Of a stretch of DNA of 64,000 nucleotides, positions 1 through 11,379 are shown in pieces. This DNA is from Azorinus chamasolen. Lineage: Eukaryota; Mollusca; Bivalvia; Cardiida; Solecurtidae. The stretch spans positions 54,194,431 through 54,258,430 of the forward strand of contig OY755252.1 of assembly GCA_963576725.1 (NCBI GenBank), written 5' to 3'. Every line of letters starts with the position of its first letter. Position 1 is the stretch's first letter. A model generated the notes under the pieces. It made no database searches, was not told the DNA's origin, and was given only the letters and a program-made list of their open reading frames with translations. The translations under genes and the position numbers were made by a program.

Positions 1-580
1 CTGACCAAAGTTTCCGAAAAATCTAATATGTAAATTGTGACCCATTCAGAGGACACTACTCCATTACCATGGCAACCAAGTATTTCAAAACAACTTGACT
101 GAGTTTGGGATACCCAAATACCCCTAAATGCCAATTTTCAGCAAATTTAAATATCTAAACTTTTGACCAATCAGATCTCACCATTCAGTTTCTATACCAA
201 CAAATCATTTCGAAAGACATACCAATCAATTCTGAGTGTCAAAATATCCCGACATACCAATTTTCGGCAAAATCGAACAATATCTGAATTTGCCGAAACA
301 TATCTAAATTTTCGACCAATCAGAGCCACCACTCAGTTACTATGGCAACCAATTCTTTAAAAAGAACTATAAATTAGTCCCGAGTGCCAAAATATACCGT
401 AATACCAATTTTTAGCAAAATCAACCAATATATGTACTTTCGAAACACAAACCATTTGATTTGGAGTACTCAAATATCCCATGATACCAGTTTTCAGCAA
501 AAAATCGAATGATATATAACTTCGCCAAGCACTATCTAAATTTCGACCAATTATAGCCAACCATTTAGTTATGGTGATTT
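1..580. repeat. Diverged tandem repeat, about 85-150 bp units
   Basis: Four degenerate copies share the order: a CATTCAGTTACTATGGCAACCA-like segment, a short spacer, a CAAAATATCCC-like segment, then CAATTTTCAGCAAAAT followed by a segment like TCGACCAATCAGAGCC. The CAATTTT(C/T)(A/G)GCAAA block recurs near 130, 258, 405 and 488. Copies differ by many substitutions and small indels, so the array is old. No protein is recognised in it. Confidence 0.6.
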
Positions 581-1300
581 TCAAAAAATAAAAAGTGGGA
601 TGTATCAAGCAATATTCATATGAAGTTTCATTAGGATCGGACAATTACTTAGTCTTACTGAGAAATGCTCTGGACAAGTTCATGGCGGAAGATGAACAAT
701 TGGAAGAATCAGAATCGGAAGAAAGAATAATAAGAAACGGAGCAAACACAATATGTCCCTCTACTTCATTTTGGGACATTATTATATACCAGGGGTGAAA
801 ATAACAGCATGCTTGTATGTTAACACAGATTAATGCTGGGGAAAAAGCTTAAACACACACTACAAACAAAAAAATGTCAAGAATTATATACGTTCAGCAT
901 ATGTTATAATTAACATTATGTAACACATACAATAAAATAAATCCACTTTATCTTTTTTTATAACTACTAACTCTCTATAATTGGAGTAAATATCCTTAAA
1001 TGCTTACAACCTGTTACCAAGTCTCCTAAGACATTACACACATTATAAACATGGGTCCTATAGAACAGAAAAGTCTATGATCAATGTTTACGATGTCACA
1101 CATTATGTAAAAATATAATTATGATCTTCTAAACTCAATATAAATACTTCTGATGCATTCAGAATACAGATTGCTTTTGAGGCTTAAGGTTATCCATATA
1201 TCTCCGGAACGTTTCACTACGGTCCGTGCTCCTTCATGCAGAAGGGTCGGTGCCGAATATTATGATTTTTTAGCTTTCTTCAACTTCAACTATAACTACA
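581..1300. other. No recognised gene
   Basis: Only short open frames without family resemblance are present. Composition is AT-rich and no splice-supported exon could be argued. Confidence 0.4.
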
Positions 1301-1515
1301 GTAAATTAAATTAAATAAATTAAATTATATTAAATTTATTTATTATTTTATTTTATTTATTTATTAATTTATTTTTATTACAATAATAAATTATTATTAA
1401 TAATAAAAATAATAATAAATAAATTAAATTATTAAATTTTATTTATTTATTAACTAAATTACAGTAAATTAAATAATAATTCATTTATTTTATATTTATT
1501 ATTTTTTTATATTTT
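1301..1515. repeat. AT-rich low-complexity tract
   Basis: Almost pure A/T sequence made of TTTATTTA- and AATAATAAAT-type runs; simple sequence with no coding potential. Confidence 0.8.
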
Positions 1516-2744
1516 ACTCGTCATAGCGAGCGGACGAGTAGAATTTTCCAGGCTGTTACTACTTATTATGCACTGAATATTAAATTTACGTATTTCAAAT
1601 AATAAATATAGACAATATTAGCCAATAAGCTCGATGAAAGGTTTTTCTAATAAGAAAAATAATGCTTAAATTGTGGCCGATTTTAGGCTGCGAAATTCAT
1701 ATCCGCGGATATGAGTCATACCCGTCATATCGGGTGTTTATACTGTATCCTGCAATTTCCAGTCGTTATCTTCATTCCCATAGTTCGTGTGTAATATGTA
1801 GAGATTGACGATGTTCCGACCATTATTCATTACTGTTTTCTCCGTAACGTTGTCTGTACCAATCCGACAAATTCAAGAAATGCTTGTAGATTTCAAATAA
1901 ACGCCCGACTTTTAGAAGTCGATTACTTTCTGGGCCATTTTTACCGGCGCTCTGTGGTATATTCGCACGCGACCAAATTTATCATATAACGTAGCATTTT
2001 ACACGGCAAAATTATTGGTAATTGAAACAGTTGCATCCGCATTTTAATAATTGACAGAAATACCAAATGAAGAATTATCGATATCGTTTATCAAATGCAT
2101 TGCACTTGGAACTATATTTTTTGTCAAGGGGTGTTATCAAAATCACATTTTTGGCAAAATGAAAGTAGAAATACGGATGAAATACGCCCGTAGATAACTA
2201 AATCGCTTAATCGGCGCTACGTGATAAACATTCTGTCAACGTTAAACCATTCAAAATGTCTGCATTTGGGTTAATGAATGTATGCATTGTAAGCATAAAT
2301 TGATTTTTCGTAGTATAACAGTGGTCTGATTGCGCATTATGGGATATGAATTTCTTTATAAATTTGCTTGAGGCATGCCCTGTGGATGCATTACTATTAG
2401 GTTTCGGAAAGTAGTCCGAAACCTTCCATAGATACGCCTTTCTACGCCTATGCAAAAAAGAGTAGACCCAGATCAGAAAGCTCCAACGCGAGCCTAAAGT
2501 GTTAACACTTTCGTTGCATTCGCTGATGTGTGATTACCTTTGAAAACAATGAGGGTCCAGATTAGACGCTAAATAATTCGATGTTTCACCAGGATCAAAT
2601 CTATTTGAAACAGAAAAATGACATTTTTAACAAAAAGAGGGAGTGGGGTGGTTGAATATGAAAAAACAACACCATGCGAATATTTTCGCTATTCTGTTTG
2701 ACAAACCACACAATGCGAAATCTCTTTATGGTGCTATATTGTTT
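1516..2744. other. No recognised gene; small hairpin and repeat fragment
   Basis: Mostly unique-looking AT-rich sequence. A perfect short hairpin (GGTTTCGGA ... TCCGAAACC) lies at about 2399-2422. Immediately after it, at 2430-2490, is a fragment of the dispersed repeat that elsewhere reads TACGCCTTTCTACGCC then GTAGACCCAGATCAGA. Confidence 0.4.
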
Positions 2745-2989
2745 TTAACCCTTTCACCGCTGATGTCGCATAAAGCACCACGACAAATAGTGCAGTCCCA
2801 GATCAGACGCCATCTTGAAAAGGCGGCGTCTGATCAAGGACTTCACTTTTTGTCTCAATCTCTATTTCTATATCTGTGCTTTATTTCTTTGAAATTTGAG
2901 TTTATAAATCTCATTTCCTTATTTTACCAAATGGGTTAACAATAGTGGTTTGCAGACGACACTTAGACATTTGGCGCCGAAAGGGTTAA
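2745..2989. mobile_element. TTAA-flanked MITE (piggyBac-like), family A
   Basis: The element is bounded by TTAA on both sides (2745-2748 and 2986-2989). Its ends read TTAACCCTTTC and, inverted, TTAACCCTTTCGGCGCC. At 245 bp it has no transposase. TTAA target duplication with ends starting CCCTTT is the hallmark of piggyBac-type transposons, so a piggyBac-driven non-autonomous element is inferred. Related copies lie at 22331-22490, 45453-45720 and 63245-63415. The internal GGCGGCGTCTGATC segment is shared by all four. Confidence 0.75.
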
Positions 2990-3486
2990 TAATACTAGGT
3001 TGACTCTGAAATTATTGACTATTCAACATTCAGGGTTATGAGGGCAGACATGAGAATTTGATGTTGCAAAATACTTTAGTTATTTACATTTATGAAACAT
3101 CTATGTATACTAAATACATATATTATCAGAAATTCGTTTACAAAATTATTATTATTATCTCTGTCAAGCACCGAAAAAAGCTAGCGGACAACTCACGGTT
3201 GACTATAAGAGAAGCCATTAGCTGTTTTCCCGCCAAATTGTCCCACCCATAAATGTTTTGGGTAGGTCAAAAATAAAAAATGTCAAATGTTAATATGCAT
3301 ACAATCATCTTAAAGTCTTGCATATTATTAATAGTATTAAAGTTCGAGTTATAACAGTGATTTTCTAAGGTGCTAAAGTTTATGCGTTGCGTGAATGTAA
3401 TTGTTTTGTGTAATAAGTTTCTAAAACCAAACGCTGAGTTCGGTATCTACCTTTAAGTTGCCATTTTATCTTTATAAGTAGCTGGT

Positions 3487-3740
3487 AGTACTATAGAAAA
3501 TCAGTTAACCCTTTCCTCCATAAATACGCCTTTCTACGCCTCTGTAATAACCACTTCTTGAACAATTGTGATAAATATAGAGCATTTGCTCCTATAGGAG
3601 CAAAATGCTCTATTTATCACAATGGTTTCAAACTACAAACTTCTAAAATTTTACTTTTCTCTAGTAAATGCTCCTTTTGGATAGATTCATTCAAAGAGGT
3701 TGGGTCTAAAAATAGCCTATGGAAGAAAGGTTTTAGACTT
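3487..3740. mobile_element. TTAA-type MITE, family B, with central palindrome
   Basis: Starts TTAACCCTTTCCTCCATAAA at 3505. Around 3590-3625 a palindrome (GAGCATTTGCTCCTATAGGA and its inverse) separates the halves. Related copies at 23879-24104, 29548-29823 and 48850-49080 share the CTAGTAAATGCTCCTTTT segment. The right end here is not cleanly preserved. The 16-18 bp before the TTAA are shared with a second partial copy at 4739-4818. Confidence 0.65.
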
Positions 3741-3859
3741 TTTGTACACAATTCAGCTGCATTGTTGACTTTGTGGTACTGAACATTATGTTTATTAGTT
3801 GTTCAATGTATTTCGAAGACCAAAGTGCAACCACTGTTCTGTTAGATTTATAGTTAACC

Positions 3860-4108
3860 GATCTTCATATGAACTTATATGCCTTCTAAAATGGAGAAGA
3901 CCAGATCTGAGGGCCCCTGTAGGAGCCGTTTGATCAGGGACTGCTCTGTTTGTTTATGGAATTATTTAGACATGATTCTATAATTTTAGCCATTGCCAAA
4001 TACCTGGGTCAAAATACCATTATAAAATTCAGTAAATGAATATTCATTATGTCATTATTTCTTGCCTGAATATTCATGTAGTAAATGGTTAATAGAGAGG
4101 TTTTACTG
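3860..4108. repeat. Fragments of dispersed palindromic repeats
   Basis: Around 3893-3950 a CCAGATC...GGAGCC / TGATCAGGGACTGCTCTGTTTG segment matches the dispersed family seen at 10.43-10.51, 18.06, 46.65, 60.03 and 63.05 kb. Around 4045-4100 a GTCATTATTTCTTGCCTGAATATTCATG segment recurs near 10.26, 19.69, 21.94 and 40.01 kb. Confidence 0.5.
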
Positions 4109-4112
4109 TAAT

Positions 4113-4313
4113 CTACGAAATACCGGTGGTGACATTTCACTATACACAGTTAAGACTTCATAGTTCACACTTCAAACTACATGAATAAATGCTATCAAAA
4201 TCTTATAGAACATTCATACTTTAAACTGTATAGGAATTGTGAACCGCAAAGTGTGAAGTCTGAATTTTGAAGTGTGAAGTGGGAAGTCTGAAGTCGCCAC
4301 CAGTCTTTCGTAG
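4113..4313. mobile_element. 201-bp MITE with TAAT target duplication
   Basis: Terminal inverted repeats read CTACGAAATACCGGTGGTGA on the left and, inverted, CTACGAAAGACTGGTGGCGA on the right. TAAT is repeated directly outside both ends (4109-4112 and 4314-4317). The interior is itself an imperfect palindrome built from GTGTGAAGT-type words. No coding sequence. The transposon superfamily is not determined. Confidence 0.65.
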
Positions 4314-4369
4314 TAATCGTATCACAGTACAGACAAATGTGTAAGGGGGTGTCGCATTATTTCAGAGGG

Positions 4370-4535
4370 GGCGGTTGCCCAAGCACAGACTGCACAGTCC
4401 GTGTGTGACCCGGGTTGGATTCCCTACAACGATTGGTCCTACCTGTTCCATGTTGGAAGGCCCATCCAGTGGGCATCGGCAAAGGACTGAGTGTGACCGA
4501 CTGGACACTTCTCAGAGTCTACAGTCAGGGCGTCT
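4370..4535 (+). repeat. Possible tRNA-derived SINE head
   Basis: The stretch 4372-4435 has a B-box-like GGTTGGATTCC after a possible A-box region, and is followed by an unrelated tail. This is the layout of a tRNA-derived SINE, but the cloverleaf is not convincing by eye and no second copy was found in the window. Confidence 0.2.
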
Positions 4536-4539
4536 TGGT

Positions 4540-4735
4540 GAGTAAACATTCTGAAAGTAGGAGATCCTTCGAAAGCAAAAGAAGTAATGTGAAAAGAGAA
4601 AACTGCAGAGGCGGTTTTATTGAGTCTGTTCATGAGCAGTAATGAAAAGTGCAACACTACTCATGCCCTCTAGCACAGGCTTAAGCGGTATTCAATTTCC
4701 ATGACAAAAAAACTTTGAAACTGATTATCCCGAAG
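4540..4735. mobile_element. Family C repeat (GAGTCTG-type MITE)
   Basis: Contains TTCTGAAAGTAGGAGATCCT, then GGTTTTATTGAGTCTGTTCA, then GCACAGGCTTAAGCGGTATT in that order. Copies or parts with the same order, or the inverse, lie at 7200-7390, 8170-8290, 16585-16850, 34930-35055, 36480-36845 and 44930-45130. No open frame is conserved among them. Confidence 0.55.
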
Positions 4736-4738
4736 GAC

Positions 4739-4818
4739 CATAGTACTATAGAAAATCAGTTAACCATTTCCTCCATAAATACGCATTTCTACGCCTCTGT
4801 AATAACCACTTCTTGAAA
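4739..4818. repeat. Second copy of family B 5' end with its flank
   Basis: Nearly identical to 3487-3562, including TAGTACTATAGAAAATCAG, which lies outside the TTAA of the MITE. Only a few substitutions separate them. The match stops at TCTTGAA. Confidence 0.7.
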
Positions 4819-5019
4819 CATCACTGAGAATGAAGTACATGTACCAATATTTTTGGAGCTATTAGCTGTTACCATTTTGTTTGGAAAGTGCATAATGAGG
4901 GGAAGTATCATTCATCAGGTCCATAACATTTTTAGTGATTTCCCTTTACATATTGTTTTTATTAGAGGGGAGACATCCGTTTTTGTGACAAAAACCTCTA
5001 GTTATAGTCTGTGGGACAG

Positions 5020-5145
5020 GAAGCTTAAAACGTGCTACTACATGAGCTTTCGGCGTTACTTTTGTCCTGCATTAAGCAACCATCTGTTTTTCAAAACTTC
5101 TATATTTGATTAACGAGTGGCTGCATAAGACAGGTTCAACTGCAC
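5020..5145. mobile_element. Partial MITE of the CAGTAGAACC (TA) family
   Basis: Carries the family core (GAGCTTTC...TTACTTTTGTCCTGCATTAAGCAACCA) and the right end TAAGACAGGTTCAACTG. The left end is not clear. This element marks the left border of the segmental duplication described separately. Confidence 0.5.
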
Positions 5146-5221
5146 CAGAATCGCTTCGATGAGACTTTTGTGTAGAAAAACAGATTTCTTTAATGCTATT
5201 CTCATCGATATCTTGTATATA

Positions 5222-5420
5222 CAGTAGAACCCGTTTAATGCAAACCACTTAATGAATTATCATGGGTGTCGTTTTAAGCAGGTGGTTGCTTAATATATGA
5301 CAAAAGTAACGCAGAAAGCTCCTCTATGAGCTTTCTGCGTTACTTTTGTCCTGTATTAAGCTACCATCTGCCTCTACGACCCATAATTATACTTCTTTTA
5401 GGTGATGGCATTAGAGTGGT
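5222..5420. mobile_element. MITE of the CAGTAGAACC (TA) family
   Basis: Starts CAGTAGAACCCGTTTAATGC after a TA. The centre is a palindrome around 5305-5350 (AACGCAGAAAGCTCC...GAGCTTTCTGCGTT). It is absent from the corresponding place in copy 2 of the duplication near 31980. The right terminus is degraded. Confidence 0.6.
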
Positions 5421-6029
5421 ATTATTGCACATTGTATATATCAAATGTATTTAAAGTCCTCTTCCGTTATTCGCGATGATAATAGCATAGACGTCAGGCA
5501 GGGAATTGGAATTGACACACAAACGCGGACAGCAACAGCAGAAACACAAATAAGATGCATGTTCAAACATACACACAGCGACCATCAAAAAAAGATTTAG
5601 AACTTTTCCTTACCTGAATCACATCGGTACTATAATATACAGACTCGTATTTGCATACAGCTTGAAGTGAGTTACCGCTTAAGTCATACGTGTTTAATTG
5701 AGCATGGTTATTTTCTATTTGTTGTAATTAGGTTTCACCCTAATAAATAATGCTGATTTGGCAAGTGATAAACATCTGATTATTTCATACATCTATAACA
5801 AAACTAATTTTAGGTAAAATGATGGTATAATGTTTAGGTAACATTTGTTATAGTGTGTTAGAATCTGTGCAGCTGCAAACGACTTATATTTAGATTTTTA
5901 TAATGTATTGTTTTTTCATATGAAATAAATAAAGATGTGTTCAAACTAAACATGTGTTGATTCATCCTTACTAAACCGTATCAGCTTCCAGTTTTTTGTG
6001 ACACGTGGTACACAGTAACACCCTGTATA

Positions 6030-6215
6030 CCGGACGCTCAGTTTACTATAACTATCTATTTTGGAGACAGATGGCAGCTTAAAGTAGGGTGCAAGTCATG
6101 CAAAAAGCTCTTCTGGGAGCTTTTTGCATGAATATCACCCTGCATTTAGCAGCCACCTGCCTATAAGTGTCTAAATTATTCTCAACTAGAATGCCGGTTA
6201 AGTGGGTTTTTACTA
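6030..6215. mobile_element. MITE related to the CAGTAGAACC family
   Basis: Has the family layout: AGGTGGCAGCTTAA-like word, a central palindrome (GCAAAAAGCTC...GAGCTTTTTGC), CCTGCATTTAGCAGCCACCTGCC, and a degraded right end (GTTAAGTGGGTTTTTACT). Also present in duplication copy 2 at about 32510-32710. Confidence 0.55.
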
Positions 6216-7589
6216 TAATTCATTCCAACAACAGGGTGCTATTATTTGCAAAACAGAGATTCTGCAAACATAGCCTGTATTCATAAATTATTATGAATAC
6301 AAGTTCATACGTGAAATGTTCATAAGGGAAAGACCATTGACAAGAGTACATATCTCACATAAATTTTACAGACCGTGCTACGTGGCACATGTCAAACGAG
6401 ACATTCACTAATGCTACACTATAAGTGCTGATATAGACAGGTGTCAGAGTGTTAGGAGACGTCCCAATGAAAAGACCTTGCCTCAGACCTATTTTAACTC
6501 TTTGAATGCTAGTGGATAATTTTGCAGCCATTAATGACATATACCAACAGTTTGGATCCAGATCAGGCCTAAAAAAATTTACGGCTTGATATGAGATCCA
6601 AATTATTTGGCACTCAGACTCGCCTTCAGCAAAACATTCATAAAGAAAAGTGACAGTATCGAAAAAGTTGCAGACGACAAATGAGCAGAGAACTAAATCA
6701 CTTCTCATGCAAAAAGTTGATTCGGTTGTTCTGTGAGGTAAGGTGTCGATCGCTTGAGCCAAACTCATCACAATGTTTTAAACTATAAAATGAATGTGAC
6801 TAGTCTATGTCAGCCTATGATAAACAATAATCTAACATTGTATGAGTCGGACACTATGAAAACATTAAACACGAACTACCAAACCACTTTATGCACAATA
6901 CTATATTATGGTGATTAATGATACATGTATATTAGCTTTTGGACAAACAATAAAACAATCAACTATAAATGTGAACAACTACATTCCCAAGTCAGCTGGA
7001 TGGCTGGTCAATGTTTCAAACTTCTCAGCCGGTGCTTGAAACACAATTCTCAAGCTGTGGCATGAATCTCATTAATGTGAATTATGAACCTATATGGTTC
7101 GTCATGAGACCCTCGACATCAAAACCTGTTCAAGCATATTTCAAACCTATATCTCATACCCTGTCCGATACATATTTTGAATCATGTATCATTAGTTTCG
7201 ATGTTATTTGTTTTGAAACTTGAATACCACTTAAGCCGGTGCTAGGGGACGTGAGTAGTGTTGCATTTTTAATTACTACTCATGAACAGACTCAATAAAA
7301 CCGAGTCTGCAACTTTCTCTTTGCGCTTTGCTACTTTGGCATTTGAAGGATCTCCTACTTTCAGAATTTATATAATTATGTTTATATGAGACCGCCACTG
7401 ACGACTGATATACATGTGCCCTGATCACGTAGTAAGCAGCTGTAAGCGATGAATCGTTGAATCAGTTTGAAGTGGTCGCATTATTTATATACAGCTTAAT
7501 AAAATAATGATGTGGGTTTTAGCTAACTAACGCATAAATGTGTTGATTCATAATAGGCCTATAGTAGAACTAGTCTTAAAATACCATTA

Positions 7590-7800
7590 AAATATGCCGT
7601 ATAAAGAGTCTGTTAGGCAGGTGGTCGCTTAATGCAGATCAAAATTAATAGGCAGGTGGTAGCTTAATGCAGATCAAAATTAATGCAGAAACCTTCTATA
7701 GGAGCTTTTTCCCTGCATAAAACAACCACCTCCTTTTTAAAGAGTTCTGTATCCAAACAATACAAGCTTGATTGACCAACCACCTCACACCTTTCAATAT
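7590..7800. mobile_element. MITE of the CAGTAGAACC family with short internal duplication
   Basis: The GGCAGGTGGT(C/A)GCTTAATGCAGATCAAAATTAAT segment occurs twice in a row (7616-7685), then the family centre and the CATAAAACAACCACCT word follow. Equivalent position in copy 2 is 34341-34517. Confidence 0.55.
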
Positions 7801-8559
7801 ATACAAACTACCAAACATTATATAAGTATTGAAGAAAAAATAAATGTTAAAACATTAAGTAATTTTTATACACTACAAAACAATCACAATGAACTAATAA
7901 AATAAACCAGGGAGATCATTCTGTATAAAACATACAGATTTGCTTACTTAGCAATGTTAACTTCAGGTTTTCTTAACAACCGCTCGACAGTGTATATTAT
8001 GTTCTACAGCCATTTATATGGAAACTCTCTAAAAAGCATACTCAAAATAACCCATGTTTATATATTAGACATTGCCTTGAATTTTTCCTTTGATAAATCA
8101 AAATGTAGAGGCACTAAGTAGAGATCCCCAAATAACAAGCCTACCTAACGTGTACATAAATTGTGAAAGCTAGAAATCCATTAAATTAAAAGCGTTATAT
8201 TATTGAGTCTGTTCATGAGCAGTATTAAAAGTGCATACCTGCTCACACTACTAGTACTTCCTTAAGCGCTATTCAATGTTGAATAATAAAGAAGCACGCA
8301 AGAGTCAAGCAAGAAAAAACATGAATCCCTATCCCGATAACCGCGACCTGACTCGTGTTTGCAAACAGATTGGACCCAGATGAGACGTCGAGTCATTCGG
8401 GCGTTTAATCGGTATCCAATCTGTTCGGTCAACAGTTTCTGAAAATCTTAACTGAACCAGAGTATATACTTAATGCTTCACTGCCCACTGTCGGCCTCTC
8501 TTTCTCTCCCACCGTGTCTTTTTAACTGGATTTGAATATGTACTAAAAAACAACAAGTA

Positions 8560-8860
8560 ATAAGTGTTTTGGTGGCAGCCGAAAAAGGTGCCCAAGCCCT
8601 TCATTCTCAGTGTTGTTATTGTTTGTAAATTATCTAATATGATAAATTCCATTGCTTTAGTTATGAAAACAGAATGCCGCTTAGACTGGTGCTTAGGGGC
8701 GTTAGCCGTGTTGTACGTTATATACTATAGAGGTTTTTTAAGTTTGAGCAGTATTCAGATACCATACTATTTATCTGAATATATGTAAAGGCTTGTAAAC
8801 ATTATCTTATTGATACGAATATGTGTACAACTTTTGTTGTTGATTGGTTTATATGAAAAA
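8560..8860. other. No recognised gene; diverged family C remnant
   Basis: The words GAATGCCGCTTAGACTGGTGCT and CTTCATTCTCAGTGTTGTTA match family C. Nothing else can be supported here. Confidence 0.3.
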
Positions 8861-8879
8861 TGGACAGAATAATGACCCC

Positions 8880-9915
8880 CTCTTCACGTTTTTATACCCT
8901 CGTGACGACAGTCAAGGGGCATTATGTTTTGCATCAGTCCGTCCGTCCGTCTGTCCGTCCGCCCGTCTCTCTGTCTGTCTGTCTGTCCGTCCGTCCGTGC
9001 GTCAGGCTTTGGTATAAAGTGTTATATGCCAGTATTTCCTACACTATACACATGAAACTTCAAATACACATCAATCACAATTTGTGCTATCATTTGGCAC
9101 CCCACCCATGCTGCCCGCAAGTCCAAGGTCAAGGTCAAATGACTTTGACATTTTACGTGCAGTTTATGGTCACATTTATGAGCAGTTGGTTGTCACAGTA
9201 TTTCCATTGTCCTATATCTCCATAGCCACTGTAGCTATTGCCTTGGCATTGCATATACATATTAAACACCATCCATACTGTCATTGCGCACCCTGGCCAG
9301 GAAGCCCAAGGTCAAGGTCAAATGACTTGGAAATTTTACGTACAGTTGGTTGTCAGTTATTTCATTACCTTATATCTCCCTAACCACTAGCTATTCGCAC
9401 GGAATTGCATATACACATTAAATACCACCTATACTTTAATTGCACACCCAACCCATGATACCCGCAAGTCCAATGTCAAGATCAAATGACTTAGGAATTA
9501 CTTGCAAATTTTACATGCAGTTGGCTGTCACATTTACGTGCAGTTGGCGGTCACACTTTTTCATCATCTTATATATCCCTACCAGTGTAGCTATTCACAT
9601 GGAATTGCATATACACATTACATACTATAAATAGTTTCATTGCATACCCAACCCATGCTGCCCGCAAGCCCAATGTCAAGGTCAAATGACTTAGGAATTG
9701 TATGTGCTCTTGGTTGTCACATTTTTATTGTCTTATATCTCACTAACCGCTATAATAGCTATTGGCATGGAATTGCATATACACCACCCATACTTTCATT
9801 ACGCACCCAGCCCATGCTGCCCGCAAGCCCGAGGTTAAGTTCGAAAGGAATTTTACGTGTAGCAAGGCAAGCACCACCACGGGGGCATCACTGTGTCCTA
9901 CAGACACAATTGTCT
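8880..9915 (+). repeat. Composite interspersed repeat with about 175-bp internal units
   Basis: Opens with CCCTCGTGACGACAGTCAAGGGGCAT and a (GTCC/GTCT)n tract at 8936-9002. Four to five internal units of 158-200 bp follow, each with CCCATGCTGCCCGCAAG, then AAGGTCAAGGTCAAATGAC, then CTTATATCTCCCTAACCACT. These words start near 9104, 9293, 9451, 9651 and 9811. It ends near CACGGGGGCATCACTGTGTC. Open frames across it follow the repeat units and are not taken as genes. The element class is unknown. Confidence 0.65.
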
Positions 9916-10039
9916 AGTTCTTCAATTCAATTATGCAACTAATAAAAATGACAAAACCAATTGCAATTACAATATATTAAACTCTCTACACTGACTACTC
10001 GAAAGAAGTTCTATTCTGGATATTCAATTATCTCTTTAC

Positions 10040-10520
10040 TCCATAAATAAGATATATGTTACGTCATAGATTGCGTCACACATTTACTCCATAAATACGC
10101 CTTACCACGCCTTTGCTAACAGACTAGACCAAGATCAGATGGTTCCCACATGAACTGTCGGCTCTCTTTCCTTATGGTATAATATAGACATAATGCTACA
10201 GTTAATGTCATAATAAAACTCTCCTTTGTTCATAGTGCCATAGTAAAACTTCAGCTAATTAATATTCATGATATCATTAGTTGCTACCTGAAAAGTCATG
10301 GTAATAAGCAGTAGCTTAATCCTTTCGATCCTGAACTATCGTAGTGAAACAGCCAATCAGTGTTTAACTATAGAGTCCGCTCAGTAGGGAAACTGAAACT
10401 GGCTAGAGGATTTTGAATGACATAATTTTTATGGTGCAGCCTCTGATCAGGGGCTCCTCTAGGAGCCCTGTAGGAGCCCTCTTATCTGGGTCTATCCCTT
10501 TTTTGCAAATGGCAGTACGT
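10040..10520. repeat. Cluster of dispersed repeat fragments
   Basis: The TTTACTCCATAAATACGCC word and GACTAGACCAAGATCAGATGG (10080-10145), the ATTCATGATATCATTAG word (10258-10310), and the CTGATCAGGGGCTCCTCTAGG palindromic fragment (10440-10500) are all shared with other parts of the window. Confidence 0.5.
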
Positions 10521-10586
10521 ATGTTTCCGGGATAATAATTAATGCAGGGCAAAGTAATGTTGACATCTCTTATTAGCTACATGCTT

Positions 10587-10769
10587 TTAACCCTTACAAC
10601 GCTGAATTTAAAAACGACCTATTACAAAATTCAAACAGGTCAAGCTTATGGTGAATAATTAAAGAAAATTATAACATGACAAACAGTGCAGACCCTGATG
10701 AGAGGGCTCGTGTCTACACTGTTTAGAAAAAAAACACTAGCGACTTGTGTCCCGCACTGTAAGTGTTAA
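10587..10769. mobile_element. TTAA-flanked MITE, 183 bp
   Basis: TTAA at 10587-10590 and 10766-10769. Ends read TTAACCCTTACAACGCTGAA and, inverted, TTAACACTTACAGTGCGGGA. The internal GTGCAGACCCTGATGAG...CTACACTGTTT word also occurs in the 18554-18803 family. Located about 240 bp upstream of the start of the complete lectin-type gene. Confidence 0.65.
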
Positions 10770-10857
10770 AACTCCCTCGTTAACAGTGGGGCTTCGCTGT
10801 CTATCAAATGTGCAAAATACCTTTTAAATGGACGTTAAACTTCAAAACTTGTGGGGA

Positions 10858-11012
10858 TCGGTATACATTCATTCATAATGCAATATTGTCATGTACTTCA
10901 TGAATAACAGGTTAAGCGAATGTTGAAATCATACCACATACGCACATTGGGAAGACAGAGGCAAGGCAAACAAAAGTTCAGAGAATGTTTTTACCAGTGA
11001 TTGCACTTGAAA
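10858..11012 (+). promoter_or_regulatory. Upstream segment shared by two PAN exons
   Basis: Resembles 37690-37830 in front of the second PAN exon: ATACATTCAT(T/A)...ATAATGCAA, GTGAATAACA(G/A)GTT and the sequence leading to the ATG. The resemblance shows that the duplication carrying the exon included its upstream DNA, so a promoter or 5' UTR is plausible. No TATA box or initiator stands out. Confidence 0.35.
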
Positions 11013-11327
11013 ATGAAGATTAAATATATTGTTTCTGTTTCGTTCCTTGTGGTGATAATTATTTCACTTACGTGCAAATATGGAATGGGTTCAATCCTGC
11101 GCAGGAGGTTTTCTAGAGACGATGCATCGGGTGATGTATTTAGAACCATCCATGGGATATCCATAGAAGAGTGCGGGAAAGAATGTCATCGTAGAGGAAA
11201 ATGTACACAGGCCGTGTATAACAGGAGAGTGGCTGTATGTAAACTGATGTCAACACATCCCAATTACAATGAGACTTCTGTCAACAAAGGGCTTGTACTG
11301 CTATCTAAGAGCATTACTCATCCAAAG
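11013..11327 (+). CDS. Exon 1 of PAN-CCP-CTLD secreted protein
   Basis: First coding exon of a six-exon gene (with 17153-17228, 19966-20097, 21439-21521, 24132-24243 and 28071-28318). It encodes 105 residues. Residues 6-20 form a hydrophobic signal-peptide core after a Lys-containing start. Residues about 43-78 look like a PAN/apple module with Cys at 54, 58, 64 and 76 (C-x3-C-x5-C-x11-C). The ATG at 11013 is chosen because the upstream in-frame codons include no other ATG. The exon ends in phase 0 at an AAG|GTTTGT donor; reading through instead gives a stop at 11366. PAN modules bind proteins or carbohydrates in many secreted proteins; the ligand here is unknown. A near copy lies at 37831-38145. 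Confidence 0.75.
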
Positions 11328-11379
11328 GTTTGTCGAATGATGATTTTACACACAAATACCAGATAGATTCCTCCTCAAA

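Larger units (their letters stand above)
5140..8290 (+). repeat. Segmental duplication, copy 1
   Basis: Collinear with 31930-35055. Shared anchors, in order: CAGAATCGCTTCGATGA, a stretch on a hormone-of-repeat background around GAATCTGTGCAGCTG, AGTTTGGATCCAGATCAGGCCT, ACATGTATATTAGCTTTTGG / ACATGTATATCAGCTTTGGG, and GATCCCCAAATA. No host gene is recognised in either copy; the open frame on the minus strand at 6355-6771 is repeat sequence. Later insertions differ between the copies. Confidence 0.75.

Noticed and set aside
6355..6771. 138-codon minus-strand frame as a gene
   Set aside because: It lies in a segment repeated at 33240-33640 with frame breaks in the second copy, and it overlaps dispersed GTTTGGATCCAGATCAGGCC repeat sequence.
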